Below are positions 25,850-34,591 of a DNA stretch of 64,000 nucleotides, one piece after another. The position numbers and the translations under genes were made by a program. Source of the DNA: Azophilus sp965247035. Lineage in GTDB: Bacteria > Pseudomonadota > Gammaproteobacteria > Pseudomonadales > Azotimanducaceae. Every line of letters begins with the position of its first letter. Positions within the stretch are counted from its first letter, which is position 1. The stretch lies in contig CBDFGJ010000001.1 of NCBI GenBank assembly GCA_965247035.1, positions 310,001 through 374,000 on the forward strand, written 5' to 3'. The notes under the pieces are model-generated. The model was not told where the DNA came from. It searched no databases and worked only from the letters and a program-made list of their open reading frames with translations.

Positions 25850-27238
25850 CTACTGACGCAGCCAACCCATCTTGTTGGCGGCGAACAGTATCAAGCCCAG
25901 CAGCGCCCAGCCCAGGATCATCGACCACTCGTAGGGCCAGAGCAAAGCCGACGGACTCCAAGGCAGGTACGCACATAGAAGCGCCGCCGCCAGCAACACC
26001 GCTCCCCAACCGACCAAGTTGCCGTGGGCGACTTTGAAAGGCCGCTTCAGTTCTGGCTCGGTCCTTCTGAGCCGAAGGAACGCAATGGCGACGAACAGAA
26101 AGGCAATGACCACGGCGAAACTGCTTGCGTTGATGAGCCAAACCAGAATGGTGCGCCCGAACAGCGGTGAGATGCAGCATAGAACGCCGATGGTGATGAC
26201 GCTGACATAGGGGGTTTGATGCTTGGGGTGCAGGCGGGCGAACATGCGCGGGATCTGGCCGGATTCCGCCAAGGCGAACATCACCCGGCTGCCGCCAATG
26301 ATGAAGGCGTTCCAGCTGGTCAGAATGCCGCCGATGCCGCCAAGCACCAAGGCCGTTCCGGCCCAGCGCCCGCCCCAGAGAGCGCTGGCGGCATCGCCGG
26401 TTGCCATGGCGGAAGCGCCAAGGGCCTCCCTCGGCAGCGCCACGGACACAGACAGGCCGATCATCACGTACCAAAGCACGGCCATGATCACGGAGATGAT
26501 CAGCAGCAGGCCGATGCTTGACCGCGGCAGGTTGATCTCCTCCGCCGACTGGGGGATGACGTCAAAGCCAATGAGCAGGACCGGGGCCATGATGAGGACG
26601 GTCAGGATGCCCGTGGCTGGGGCGGCGATGAACGGCTTGGCCAGTTCCGGTTGGCCGAAACCAATGGCACCGAACATCAGGAGCGCTCCCGCCAGGGCGA
26701 TGATGCAGACGACGAGGTTCTGCACACGGGCGGCGACCTTGATGCCCAATAGGTTGATCCAAGTAAGGAAAACGGCTGCGGTGACGCCAACGAGGACGAA
26801 GCCTCCGTCAACATCCGCGTCCAGCACACGCCATAAAACGCCTAGATGAATGGTCGTGGTGAGGTATTCGATGGCGGAGGGCAACGCCACTGCCTCGAAC
26901 AGGCACACCGAGAGATAGGCGAACAACAGCGCCCATGTGCAGACGAAGGAGGAGTTCGCCCCCAAGGCCCGTTTGGTGTAGATGTGCTCGCCCCCGGCTT
27001 GGGGCATGGCCGAAGCTAATTCCCCGTAGGTGAGGCCGATCAGGACGATGGCCAGCCCGGCGGCGCCGAAGGCGATTAAGATGCCGAGGGAGCCGGCGTG
27101 CGTCACCCAATAACCGCTCATAAACACCCAACTCCAACCGATCATGGCGCCGAAGGACAGGGCGATGACATCCCAGCGTTTGAGCACTTTGTTGAAGCGC
27201 CCGCTTGGGGGGCTTGGGATTGCTGGCATCATGGACAT
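25850..27238 (-). CDS. APC-superfamily amino acid permease
   Basis: About 462 residues from the ATG at 27238; ATG 27232 is close by. Twelve hydrophobic segments are apparent, starting with VIALSFGAMIGWSWVFMSGYW. The first helix carries the GAMIGWSW break typical of amino acid-polyamine-organocation transporters. The GEHIYTKRALG segment and later LTSWNAFIIGGSRVMFALAESG are family marks. It is an inner-membrane importer of amino acids or amines. The gene stands alone on the minus strand. Confidence 0.88.
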   Translation of the reverse strand: MSMMPAIPSPPSGRFNKVLKRWDVIALSFGAMIGWSWVFMSGYWVTHAGSLGILIAFGAAGLAIVLIGLTYGELASAMPQAGGEHIYTKRALGANSSFVCTWALLFAYLSVCLFEAVALPSAIEYLTTTIHLGVLWRVLDADVDGGFVLVGVTAAVFLTWINLLGIKVAARVQNLVVCIIALAGALLMFGAIGFGQPELAKPFIAAPATGILTVLIMAPVLLIGFDVIPQSAEEINLPRSSIGLLLIISVIMAVLWYVMIGLSVSVALPREALGASAMATGDAASALWGGRWAGTALVLGGIGGILTSWNAFIIGGSRVMFALAESGQIPRMFARLHPKHQTPYVSVITIGVLCCISPLFGRTILVWLINASSFAVVIAFLFVAIAFLRLRRTEPELKRPFKVAHGNLVGWGAVLLAAALLCAYLPWSPSALLWPYEWSMILGWALLGLILFAANKMGWLRQ

Positions 27239-27622
27239 CAAGTTGAGGAGCTAATATGGTGCCACGATGTGCAGTGCTCCCGCCATTGACGGCCATGTCC
27301 TGCGGGCCGAAGAACGCCATCTGAACAGACATTCCTTGAAGCGTTGAAGCGGATCATTAACAGGCGATGAATGGATTTGAAACGGGCGAATGCTTGGCGC
27401 ATCAGACTTCGGGATGATCCTGATGGATGGCGCCGGGAGCTTGCGGCGCACCCGCGACCCCGGCAACAGGCAGGTGGACCCGGTGGCGCTCTAATGGGAG
27501 GTGCCGGCTGGCTTGCGGCAGACTCGGCAGCCTGTCGCATGGATCATGGCGTGGTGCGTCAGTCCGTTCGTTTGCGCAGTTGACCAAGTGAGTCCATTTC
27601 ATGCATTGGGCCGACAGCGGCC
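27239..27622. other. Intergenic region between divergent permease and dehydrogenase genes
   Basis: About 380 bases separating divergently transcribed genes. I see no convincing coding frame, RNA gene or terminator. It presumably holds the two promoters, but no strong -35/-10 pair stands out. Confidence 0.4.
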
Positions 27623-28633
27623 ATGAAAGCCATGATTTTGTCACGCATCCTGTCCCTTGAGCAAGAGGATGCGCCGCTTGAACTGCTCGATCTGCCGGTG
27701 CCGGAACCGGCGGCGAACGAGGTGCTGATTCGGGTTTCCGCCTGCGGCGTTTGTCACACGGAGCTTGATGAGATTGAAGGACGCACGGCGCCGCCGCGGC
27801 TGCCCGTCGTTCCGGGGCATGAGGTTGTGGGGCGGGTGGAGTCCGCTGGCGCCGCCGTGTCCGCCCTTAAGGCCGGCGACCGTGTTGGAGTCGGTTGGAT
27901 CCATTCGTCGTCGGGCCAAGCGGATGAGAATCTCAGTCCAGCGTTCCGGGCGACCGGGCGGGATGTTGATGGCGGCTACGCGCAGTTCATGACGGTGCCG
28001 GCCGATTACGCGCATCCCATTCCGGAGGTCTTTTCGGACGTCCAGGCCGCGCCGTTGCTGTGCGCCGGCGCCATAGGCCACCGTGCGCTGCGGCTGGCGG
28101 CGGTGGCGGACGGCGAACCCCTTGGACTGACTGGATTTGGCGGCTCGGCCCACTTGGTGCTGCAACTCGCACGCCATCTCCTACCAAATACCCAGGTGTT
28201 CGTCTTCGCCAGAGACGATGCATCAAGGCGGTTCGCATGGGACCTAGGGGCGGATTGGGTCGGCGATACGGCGGACCGGTCTCCCGAGCCGCTGCAGGCG
28301 ATTATCGACACCACGCCGGCTTGGACCCCGGTTGTGGAGGCGTTGGCCAATCTGCGCCCGGGCGGACGGCTGGTGATTAACGCCATCCGCAAGGAGGCCG
28401 GAGATCAGGATGCGCTGTTGCGCATCAACTTCCATGAACACCTTTGGATGGAGAAGGAGATCAAGTCGGTGGCCAACATCACGGGCCGCGACATTCGCGA
28501 GTTCCTGCCCTTGGCGGCAGCGGCGTCCATCAGCCCCACCGTGGAAACCTACGCTTTAGAAGATGCAAACCGTGCCTTGGTTGAGTTGAAACGACGCAGC
28601 GTCAAGGGTGCGAAAGTGCTTCTGATGCCCTAA
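27623..28633 (+). CDS. Zinc-type alcohol dehydrogenase family protein without structural-zinc site
   Basis: The protein has 336 residues from the ATG at 27623. The catalytic-zinc region is intact (SACGVCHTELDEIEG, PVVPGHEVVGRV), and the Rossmann part begins GLTGFGGSAHLVLQLA. The lobe that usually carries four cysteines for structural zinc instead reads GWIHSSSGQADENLSPAF, with no cysteine at all. The enzyme probably oxidises an alcohol or reduces an aldehyde with NAD(P). Loss of the structural zinc occurs in some subfamilies, so activity is still likely. It is cytoplasmic. Confidence 0.85.
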   Translation: MKAMILSRILSLEQEDAPLELLDLPVPEPAANEVLIRVSACGVCHTELDEIEGRTAPPRLPVVPGHEVVGRVESAGAAVSALKAGDRVGVGWIHSSSGQADENLSPAFRATGRDVDGGYAQFMTVPADYAHPIPEVFSDVQAAPLLCAGAIGHRALRLAAVADGEPLGLTGFGGSAHLVLQLARHLLPNTQVFVFARDDASRRFAWDLGADWVGDTADRSPEPLQAIIDTTPAWTPVVEALANLRPGGRLVINAIRKEAGDQDALLRINFHEHLWMEKEIKSVANITGRDIREFLPLAAAASISPTVETYALEDANRALVELKRRSVKGAKVLLMP

Positions 28634-28792
28634 ACGGCGCTGCGTCAAGGTGCCTGTTGGCGGGTGCCGCTGGCCCTAGTCCGAGGGTTGATCTTGAATC
28701 TGTTGCTGGAGTGTTTGTGGGGTAGGGCATTTCGCGCTGGGCTTTGTTCTGGTCGAGTGGTCGGTTGCTGAATTCAGCCCTATACTGGCCTC

Positions 28793-29344
28793 ATGGACAG
28801 TGAAGGTTCGGCTCCCGATACGGCGTTCCGTGGCGCCATGGCAGATGTCCGGCCGCTTGAACAGCACCGTGTGCATCAGCCCTCCCGCACTAAGAAGAAG
28901 ACGGCCGTTCGCTATCGAGCTAGGCAGGCAGCGGCCGCCGGCTTGGGCGCACGGGATCATGCCTCAAGTCCCTTCAGCCTTGATGCCACCACTCAGGTTG
29001 GTCCTGAAGAGATCATGTCTTGGAAGCGGGACGGCGTTCAGCGCTCGGTGCTGAAACGTCTGCGCTTAGGTGGCTTTGCGCCTGAGCGGGTGCTTGATCT
29101 GCACGGCAGAACCGTGGCCGAAGCGCGGACGGCGGTGTTTCAGTTCATTGAGCGGGCGGGTGCTCGGGGCCATCGCTGCTTGCTCATCATCCACGGCAAG
29201 GGGGCCTCATCGAACCCACCCAGCCGCTTGAAGAGCTGCGTCTATGCTTGGTTGCAGCAACACCATCGGGTCATTGCCCTGCACAGCGCCCGGACAGCGG
29301 ATGGCGGCGCCGGTGCCACCTATCTGTTGCTTAGGAACTCATAG
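28793..29344 (+). CDS. Smr-domain protein
   Basis: The protein has 183 residues from the ATG at 28793. The C-terminal half has the Smr signatures VLDLHGRTVAEA and LLIIHGKGA, found in MutS2 C termini and in stand-alone Smr nucleases that nick DNA or cut mRNA at stalled ribosomes. The N-terminal half is basic and poorly ordered (RTKKKTAVRYRARQAAAA). The size and layout fit the proteobacterial stand-alone Smr group. The last 90 bases of the gene are duplicated directly downstream. Confidence 0.85.
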   Translation: MDSEGSAPDTAFRGAMADVRPLEQHRVHQPSRTKKKTAVRYRARQAAAAGLGARDHASSPFSLDATTQVGPEEIMSWKRDGVQRSVLKRLRLGGFAPERVLDLHGRTVAEARTAVFQFIERAGARGHRCLLIIHGKGASSNPPSRLKSCVYAWLQQHHRVIALHSARTADGGAGATYLLLRNS

Positions 29345-29455
29345 CGCTGCCGCCAGCGTTGAGGCTGCCCTGCACAGCGCTCGGTGGGCGGATGCAGGTG
29401 CCGTTGCCACCTATACTGATGCTTAGCAACTCATAGTGGCCGCCAACGGCCTCCA
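29279..29455 (+). repeat. Tandem duplication of the Smr gene 3' end
   Basis: Bases 29279-29369 and 29370-29455 are two diverged copies beginning CTGCACAGCG and sharing GCCACCTAT, TGCTTAG and AACTCATAG. The first copy contains the true stop codon. The stop-proximal part (AGGAACTCATAGCGCTGCCG) is also the start of the spacer repeat found between the Sel1 genes from 37 kb on, which links this spot to that array. Confidence 0.55.
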
Positions 29456-29579
29456 GACCGCGCCCGCCGCGCAAGAAAACTGTGACACGCATGGTGACAC
29501 CAAGGCCAGATGACCTATCGGAGAGGCTTGTTTACCTTTACGAAATCCCGCAAAGGCGTTGTTGCCGGTGGCCGTTTGG

Positions 29580-29642
29580 TCAGGGCTGATCCGCCCCGGT
29601 CTTGATGGACTGAAGCAAGGTGGTGCTGAGTTCTTGCGTCGT
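29580..29642 (-). pseudogene. 3' remnant of a Sel1-repeat gene
   Basis: On the minus strand the frame ends QELSTTLLQSIKTGADQP then stop, identical in sense to the C termini of the Sel1 paralogues at 36.2-43.6 kb. The downstream flank (29460-29579) also matches their spacer. Only about 20 codons remain. The helicase operon begins within 160 bases, so this leftover lies on the far side of the operon from the Sel1 array. The rest of the gap, 29643-29733, shows nothing. Confidence 0.75.
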
Positions 29643-29733
29643 TCGTGCTTGTACTCGGGGCGGCTAGGGGGCCACGCGTTTTGTCGGCGGCTTTGAAAAG
29701 GTCAGTGCCAAGTCAAGGTCCGCCGCCGGTGTG

Positions 29734-32559
29734 CTATTGGTCATCAGAAATCACTTTGGGCGGCGAAAAATTGGGTGCTGCGTCAACCAGCATCTGACGT
29801 TCATTCGCCGTGAGTCTCTCAGCCGCTTTGTCGCTCAACATGTCCCCAAACAACTGGGCATTCAGGCTCTGCTGTCGCGCCTGCAGGCGTGAGAGCTGAT
29901 AAGCGTCATAAGTACCCTCGAAAACGATCTCTTCGACTTCGATACGCGGCAGATTTTTCGGTGTGGCGTTGGAATCTTTAAGCCACGATTCGGCCAGCTT
30001 CCACCAGCGGCTGTTGATCCGATCAATGCGGCCAATCTGCTGCTCGAGAACAGCCGGATTCCATTCCAGATGGAACAACAGCATGACGCGGCAGGCTTCC
30101 TGCAGGTTGAGCCCTTCCCGCCCCACGAGGCTTTGGGCGATCAGTACGCGTGGATATGCATGGGTTCGGTTAAATGCGGCCTGTATCAAACGTCGGCTCG
30201 GTTGACGTGTTCGGCCGTCCATCAATCTACAGAAACGGCTGCGCACTTCGTTGGATTCGATGTCCAGCAGCGCCAGAAAACGCCGATCTAACTCAACCAT
30301 CTCGGTATCTTCCTGGTCGTCCGATTCCGTATGGTTGGTGCCATCCTCCTCGTCGGGGGTTTCCGGGTTGAGGACACTTAACAAAGCGTCACGCCAGATC
30401 GTTTGCGCCAATTGTTCCATTTCCTCTGTTTTCAACTGATCCACTTGAGTTTCCTTCAGGATCAGATGGTTGATCAGATCATTGCGGAGATGCTCTGCAA
30501 TGCGGTCCTCCTGGTCTTCTAACATGTGCTTGATCATCGCATCTCCCGGCAGACGCAACAGAAACTCCGTATTGATCTGGTCACGGAGGCGTGCGCGCAA
30601 CTTTTCGAATTCGGAACGGGCCGCCTTAAACCGGCGCCGAAGCTCTTTTTTAGACAACCACCCGCCAGCGAGCTGGCCCTGGAATACCGATTTGTCGGCT
30701 CCATCCCCAAACATGAGGTCGTATTCATGAAGGAGACAAGCATCCGACAGGTCTTTCGGCGGATCCAACGATTCTTTCGAAGGGGCTAATAATCCTTTCG
30801 GCGGAAGTATGGGAACACCCCGATCAATTGCCCGTAATAGATGCCGTGCATTCAGAACGTCCCTAAGCGCCTTCATGGGTTCACGGTATGTCCCGAAGAC
30901 CAGAACTTTCTCCTCGGGTGGGGAACCCGCATTCGTGCGTAGCTGGGTCCAGTATTCTATCCTTTCGACTGCCTTTCGTATCCGTGGATGCTGGAATAAC
31001 GGGTCTACCTTCTTCTTTTGCCCAATGTTTAGGCGGACTTGGCTCGCAGCATAGCTCTCCCAAAATTTCTTGCGATACTTCTTGGCATCCTCAGCGTTCG
31101 CTAAATCACCTTTTGTTGGGGGCTTTTCCTCAACATCGGTTTGCTCAGCATCGGTTTCCTTAGCATAGGTATCGTCAACATCGAAATATAGACCGCTAGC
31201 GTAGCGGGTATCTGCACGACGCGATGCGTTGTCGGCATCGCGACTGCCCTTGGCCGCTTGGCCTTGGCCTTCCACCGCCATGATCGCCTGCCGCCAATTC
31301 AGGGCCAGTTTGTTCGGGTGAATAGGCGTGGTTACCAAACGGCGATGGGGATGTGCGCCGATGGCGTTTTCTTCGCCAATCCGCTGCAATACCTCCTGTT
31401 CGCCAATCCGCTGCAATACCTCCTGCATGTCCGGTTCGTCGCGGACGAGACGCCGCGTAACCCATGGCCGCAGCGCCTCAGCGAAATCTTGGGATGCTTT
31501 AACAAGACAATTCAGTTTGGGGAGTTCATCAGGAGCGCCATTCGCTTGCCGAAGCGTGTAGTCAAATTTATCAACCGCCCTCATGACGCGCTTACTATCA
31601 TCGTCCTGAAGCCTTATTCGCGCCAGCGTCTGTTTCCACTGCTCCGCCCCCAATTCCACCGGTGTGGCGGTCAGCCCCAGCCACCGCACGCCGGACTTCT
31701 TTTTCGTCAGGCACTCTAAAACCTGGCCAAGCTGTTTACGTGGCTTCTGCCCATCCGCTTCGCGGCTTTTATGCGCCTCGTCGATGATAACAAGATCCAG
31801 AGGCCCGATCAGGCGCTTCATCAACTTTTCCATCACGATCCTGCCGGGAGCCGGTTCGTCCTTCGTGAAGGCATGATAGGCGTCCGCCAAACCCGGCGAT
31901 GGTAGTTCACGAATGCGACGCGCCAAACCTGACGACTTGGGTATTTTACCGGATAGATACTTGGCTGCCGCAAGCTGACTAATGGAAAAAGTATCTTGCG
32001 CGTCTGTCATAGACTTGACGACGGATTTTCGACGATAGCTATCGTCATCTTTCTCCCAGTAGTGACGTACTAACGCCGGAAGTTGGAATTTCCAAGTATT
32101 TTGCTTTCCTGTATTCTTTCTTATTGGTGGGTAGGTGAATCTGTGAGAAATTAAAGCCCACCGTCTCTGGTTCGTCACGGGGTAGTCGGAGGGATAGTCG
32201 CCTGAGTTGAAAAGCGAGCCATAGCTGCGCAGACGGATGGCAATGCGCTTCTTCGCAGCCTCGCCACGGTAAGCAGCATACTCCTTATACTCCTTGTCCC
32301 ACTGATAGAGCAATCCAGCCGGCACGACCACGGCCACCGAGCCGCCGGCATCCATCACGGCATCCATTACCGCGCAGGCGATGCGGGTCTTGCCGAGCCC
32401 GACCTCGTCCGCTATCAGTACGCCGCGCTGTTGCGGAAGGCGCTCGGCGATGTACAGCAGGCTGTCTCTTTGGGTTGGCCTCAGGCCCGCCGCTTTCGGA
32501 TCACGCGCTCGGTTGTTGAGAATGTTCTTTACCTTCTGCCAGTCCACATTCTTATTCAT
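29734..32559 (-). CDS. SNF2-type helicase/translocase
   Basis: This 941-residue protein has superfamily-2 motifs: DEVGLGKT (Walker A, 51-58), LVIIDEAHKS (DEAH at 260-263), LGLTATP, and at the C-terminal lobe VLIAQSLVGREGLNLQ with WNPAVLEQQIGRIDRI (motifs V and VI). This is the SNF2/RapA-like arrangement of a double-stranded-DNA or nucleoprotein translocase. A long insert of over 200 residues separates the lobes. A 27-bp perfect tandem repeat (31372-31425) doubles the peptide QEVLQRIGE. It overlaps the upstream TDP1-like gene by eight bases and is last in the operon. No nuclease domain was seen. Confidence 0.85.
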   Translation of the reverse strand: MNKNVDWQKVKNILNNRARDPKAAGLRPTQRDSLLYIAERLPQQRGVLIADEVGLGKTRIACAVMDAVMDAGGSVAVVVPAGLLYQWDKEYKEYAAYRGEAAKKRIAIRLRSYGSLFNSGDYPSDYPVTNQRRWALISHRFTYPPIRKNTGKQNTWKFQLPALVRHYWEKDDDSYRRKSVVKSMTDAQDTFSISQLAAAKYLSGKIPKSSGLARRIRELPSPGLADAYHAFTKDEPAPGRIVMEKLMKRLIGPLDLVIIDEAHKSREADGQKPRKQLGQVLECLTKKKSGVRWLGLTATPVELGAEQWKQTLARIRLQDDDSKRVMRAVDKFDYTLRQANGAPDELPKLNCLVKASQDFAEALRPWVTRRLVRDEPDMQEVLQRIGEQEVLQRIGEENAIGAHPHRRLVTTPIHPNKLALNWRQAIMAVEGQGQAAKGSRDADNASRRADTRYASGLYFDVDDTYAKETDAEQTDVEEKPPTKGDLANAEDAKKYRKKFWESYAASQVRLNIGQKKKVDPLFQHPRIRKAVERIEYWTQLRTNAGSPPEEKVLVFGTYREPMKALRDVLNARHLLRAIDRGVPILPPKGLLAPSKESLDPPKDLSDACLLHEYDLMFGDGADKSVFQGQLAGGWLSKKELRRRFKAARSEFEKLRARLRDQINTEFLLRLPGDAMIKHMLEDQEDRIAEHLRNDLINHLILKETQVDQLKTEEMEQLAQTIWRDALLSVLNPETPDEEDGTNHTESDDQEDTEMVELDRRFLALLDIESNEVRSRFCRLMDGRTRQPSRRLIQAAFNRTHAYPRVLIAQSLVGREGLNLQEACRVMLLFHLEWNPAVLEQQIGRIDRINSRWWKLAESWLKDSNATPKNLPRIEVEEIVFEGTYDAYQLSRLQARQQSLNAQLFGDMLSDKAAERLTANERQMLVDAAPNFSPPKVISDDQ

Positions 32560-34591
32560 GCTTGCCGCCTTTCGATTGCGCGTTATCGTCCCCTAGGATG
32601 GGCAGGTCGGACAGCCCCCAAGCTTCCGCCACTTTGTGAATAGAGTTTGCGTAGAGATCGTGCAATTTAGAATCGTTCAAAGTCGGTGGCGGTGCAAATC
32701 CAGGCCTGCAGAGACAAGCCAGGAAATTTATGCCCAACTGCTGCCACTCACGCACAAGATCGGGCTTGACGCCCTCTATGAGAAGCGTTCGAATATTGTC
32801 CGCTCTCCCCCGCAAATAGTCCTTGGAGACATTCTGATTGCCCATGGCCACAGTCTCCACCAAGTGCATCGCACGAGGGATCGGCAGAGAGTGACGATCC
32901 AGGACATCAGCACTCTGGGAGCCTGGCAAACCCTTCTCCACCCCGGTTTCTGGTTCATCAAACGACGACCCCGAATCGTCATCCTCGTCATCCTCTTCGG
33001 CTTGGCCATTGGGATAAACCTTAAGCCTGCCGAGCAGATCATCGAACTTCATAGGCGAATAAGGGGAACGGCAGTAACTGCCGTCCTCCGCAAATACCGG
33101 CACCCATTGCCCGGCTTCCTTGCGCGCGCCGGCCTCGCGCACCATCACCGCCTGTGGCAGCGGACCATCGCCTGGCAGAACCTTATGTTCGGTTCCAACC
33201 GAGAGCGTCCAAGTCTCTCCAGTCTCAAGGGCAACATCGGCATCAATCTGGTTGCTCGACCATAACGCACGAACCTCGCGTCCCGAACCCGTCGCTTGGA
33301 ACGCTATAACGGGTGGTGGCTGCCGAATAGCGCCAAGGCCGCCTTCTTCATCTTCCTCCTTCTCGCTCTCATCCGGTAATTCTCCCGACAACGGCTCGCC
33401 AATGGGCAGCCGGTTGCTTAGGTCGGCGCGCTTAATGTGCTCATCTACGCGGACAACGACACCAGCCTCCACATTTCCACGTTTAGATGAGCCCGATGCT
33501 CCCCCTAAAAACCCCTGCCGGGACAGGTTGCCTGAACCCAGATACAGCCAACCGTTTGAGAGGGTGTCATTGTACATCCTCGCTAGGAATATGAACTTGC
33601 CGTGCAGCGATGTCCTTGGTGCGTTGTTGGGTGTTTTTGCCCACGGGTCCGCCGGTGTGCAAATGGTCCAGCCCCCGGGGTTGTCCAACCCTTGGTCTCG
33701 CAGCCAGGGAAGCACGGCCCCGCATGTGCCAATATTGATCACCAGCAGCTTGTTTTCGGGGGGCGGGTTGGCGGTGCTGACGCCAGCCTTGCTCAATTGG
33801 CTAATGATTTGTTTCAGCACCTCGGGTTCATCAGCGTCGTCGCCTTGTTCGAAGAATCCTGATCCGCAGGCGATGAAGTTACGGCTGCGGACCTTATGAG
33901 CCTTCAACCGCTTGACAATTTGCGGTAAAAGGGGATCGTCGAACGACGATAGAAAGCGTCCGTTCGCCAATTTGGCGCGTCCCGCCATTGCCGAGGCCGC
34001 TTCTGTGAGCTCATCAAACGGTCCGGTGACGTTATCGAATTTATCGCTACCGATCGGCTCGAAATATTCGGACAGCGTACGGAAGAACCTCACGGCGCTT
34101 TTGAGGTCGGCGCGATCCTCATCCGCGGCGTTGGATCCTTCCACATCACAGTGCCACACAAGATCCAGATCTCGGCTGGCTGCGCTCTCCGTCCAGTTCC
34201 CCGTTGATACGATGACCCGGAATTGCGTCGGTTTCCCTCCCCAAGACGACGCGAAACCCAACAGTGCCACCTTTGCATGCATCAGCTCGAATCTTGGATG
34301 CCACTTCTCCTCTGGCTTTGGAAATGCTTGGTAAAGGCCAGCGACATCACCGGGTTTAATCACTGAGTGGCGCGGATTAAGATGCGGGTCAAGGTAGAGC
34401 ACGGTGCACAGTTGACCCTGGTGGTCTCGCCCGGTCCGGCCAAGTCCGGTGAACCGGGTCATGGCCTGATCAAGGAACCGAGTGCTGGCGGAGAAACCGC
34501 AGAGCAGAGCCGCAACCCCCACGAGGCCATCACGCGGCGGTGCGAAGGCATCAGCCAGCGACCCGGTCGGATCATAATCTGTATCTGTCAT
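32552..34591 (-). CDS. TDP1-like phosphodiesterase (two HKN motifs)
   Basis: This 679-residue protein has two PLD-type active-site motifs in the tyrosyl-DNA phosphodiesterase style. H105 and K107 (LMHAKVALLGF) lead to N132 (STGNWTESA); H330 and K332 (TSLHGKFIFL) lead to N355 (LGSGNLSRQG). The His-x-Lys...Asn pattern without the usual Asp is that of TDP1 rather than classic HKD nucleases. TDP1 removes protein or nucleoside adducts from DNA 3' ends. The protein is cytoplasmic, with acidic linkers near 395-405 and 520-540. It starts inside the stop of the unknown gene upstream and overlaps the helicase gene downstream. The role in this operon is inferred. Confidence 0.75.
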   Translation of the reverse strand: MTDTDYDPTGSLADAFAPPRDGLVGVAALLCGFSASTRFLDQAMTRFTGLGRTGRDHQGQLCTVLYLDPHLNPRHSVIKPGDVAGLYQAFPKPEEKWHPRFELMHAKVALLGFASSWGGKPTQFRVIVSTGNWTESAASRDLDLVWHCDVEGSNAADEDRADLKSAVRFFRTLSEYFEPIGSDKFDNVTGPFDELTEAASAMAGRAKLANGRFLSSFDDPLLPQIVKRLKAHKVRSRNFIACGSGFFEQGDDADEPEVLKQIISQLSKAGVSTANPPPENKLLVINIGTCGAVLPWLRDQGLDNPGGWTICTPADPWAKTPNNAPRTSLHGKFIFLARMYNDTLSNGWLYLGSGNLSRQGFLGGASGSSKRGNVEAGVVVRVDEHIKRADLSNRLPIGEPLSGELPDESEKEEDEEGGLGAIRQPPPVIAFQATGSGREVRALWSSNQIDADVALETGETWTLSVGTEHKVLPGDGPLPQAVMVREAGARKEAGQWVPVFAEDGSYCRSPYSPMKFDDLLGRLKVYPNGQAEEDDEDDDSGSSFDEPETGVEKGLPGSQSADVLDRHSLPIPRAMHLVETVAMGNQNVSKDYLRGRADNIRTLLIEGVKPDLVREWQQLGINFLACLCRPGFAPPPTLNDSKLHDLYANSIHKVAEAWGLSDLPILGDDNAQSKGGKHE

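Noticed and set aside
24999..26474. 491-codon minus-strand frame across the symporter tail and permease gene
   Set aside because: It crosses two well-supported genes in the wrong frame. Only the short IS5-type piece inside it is meaningful and is listed.
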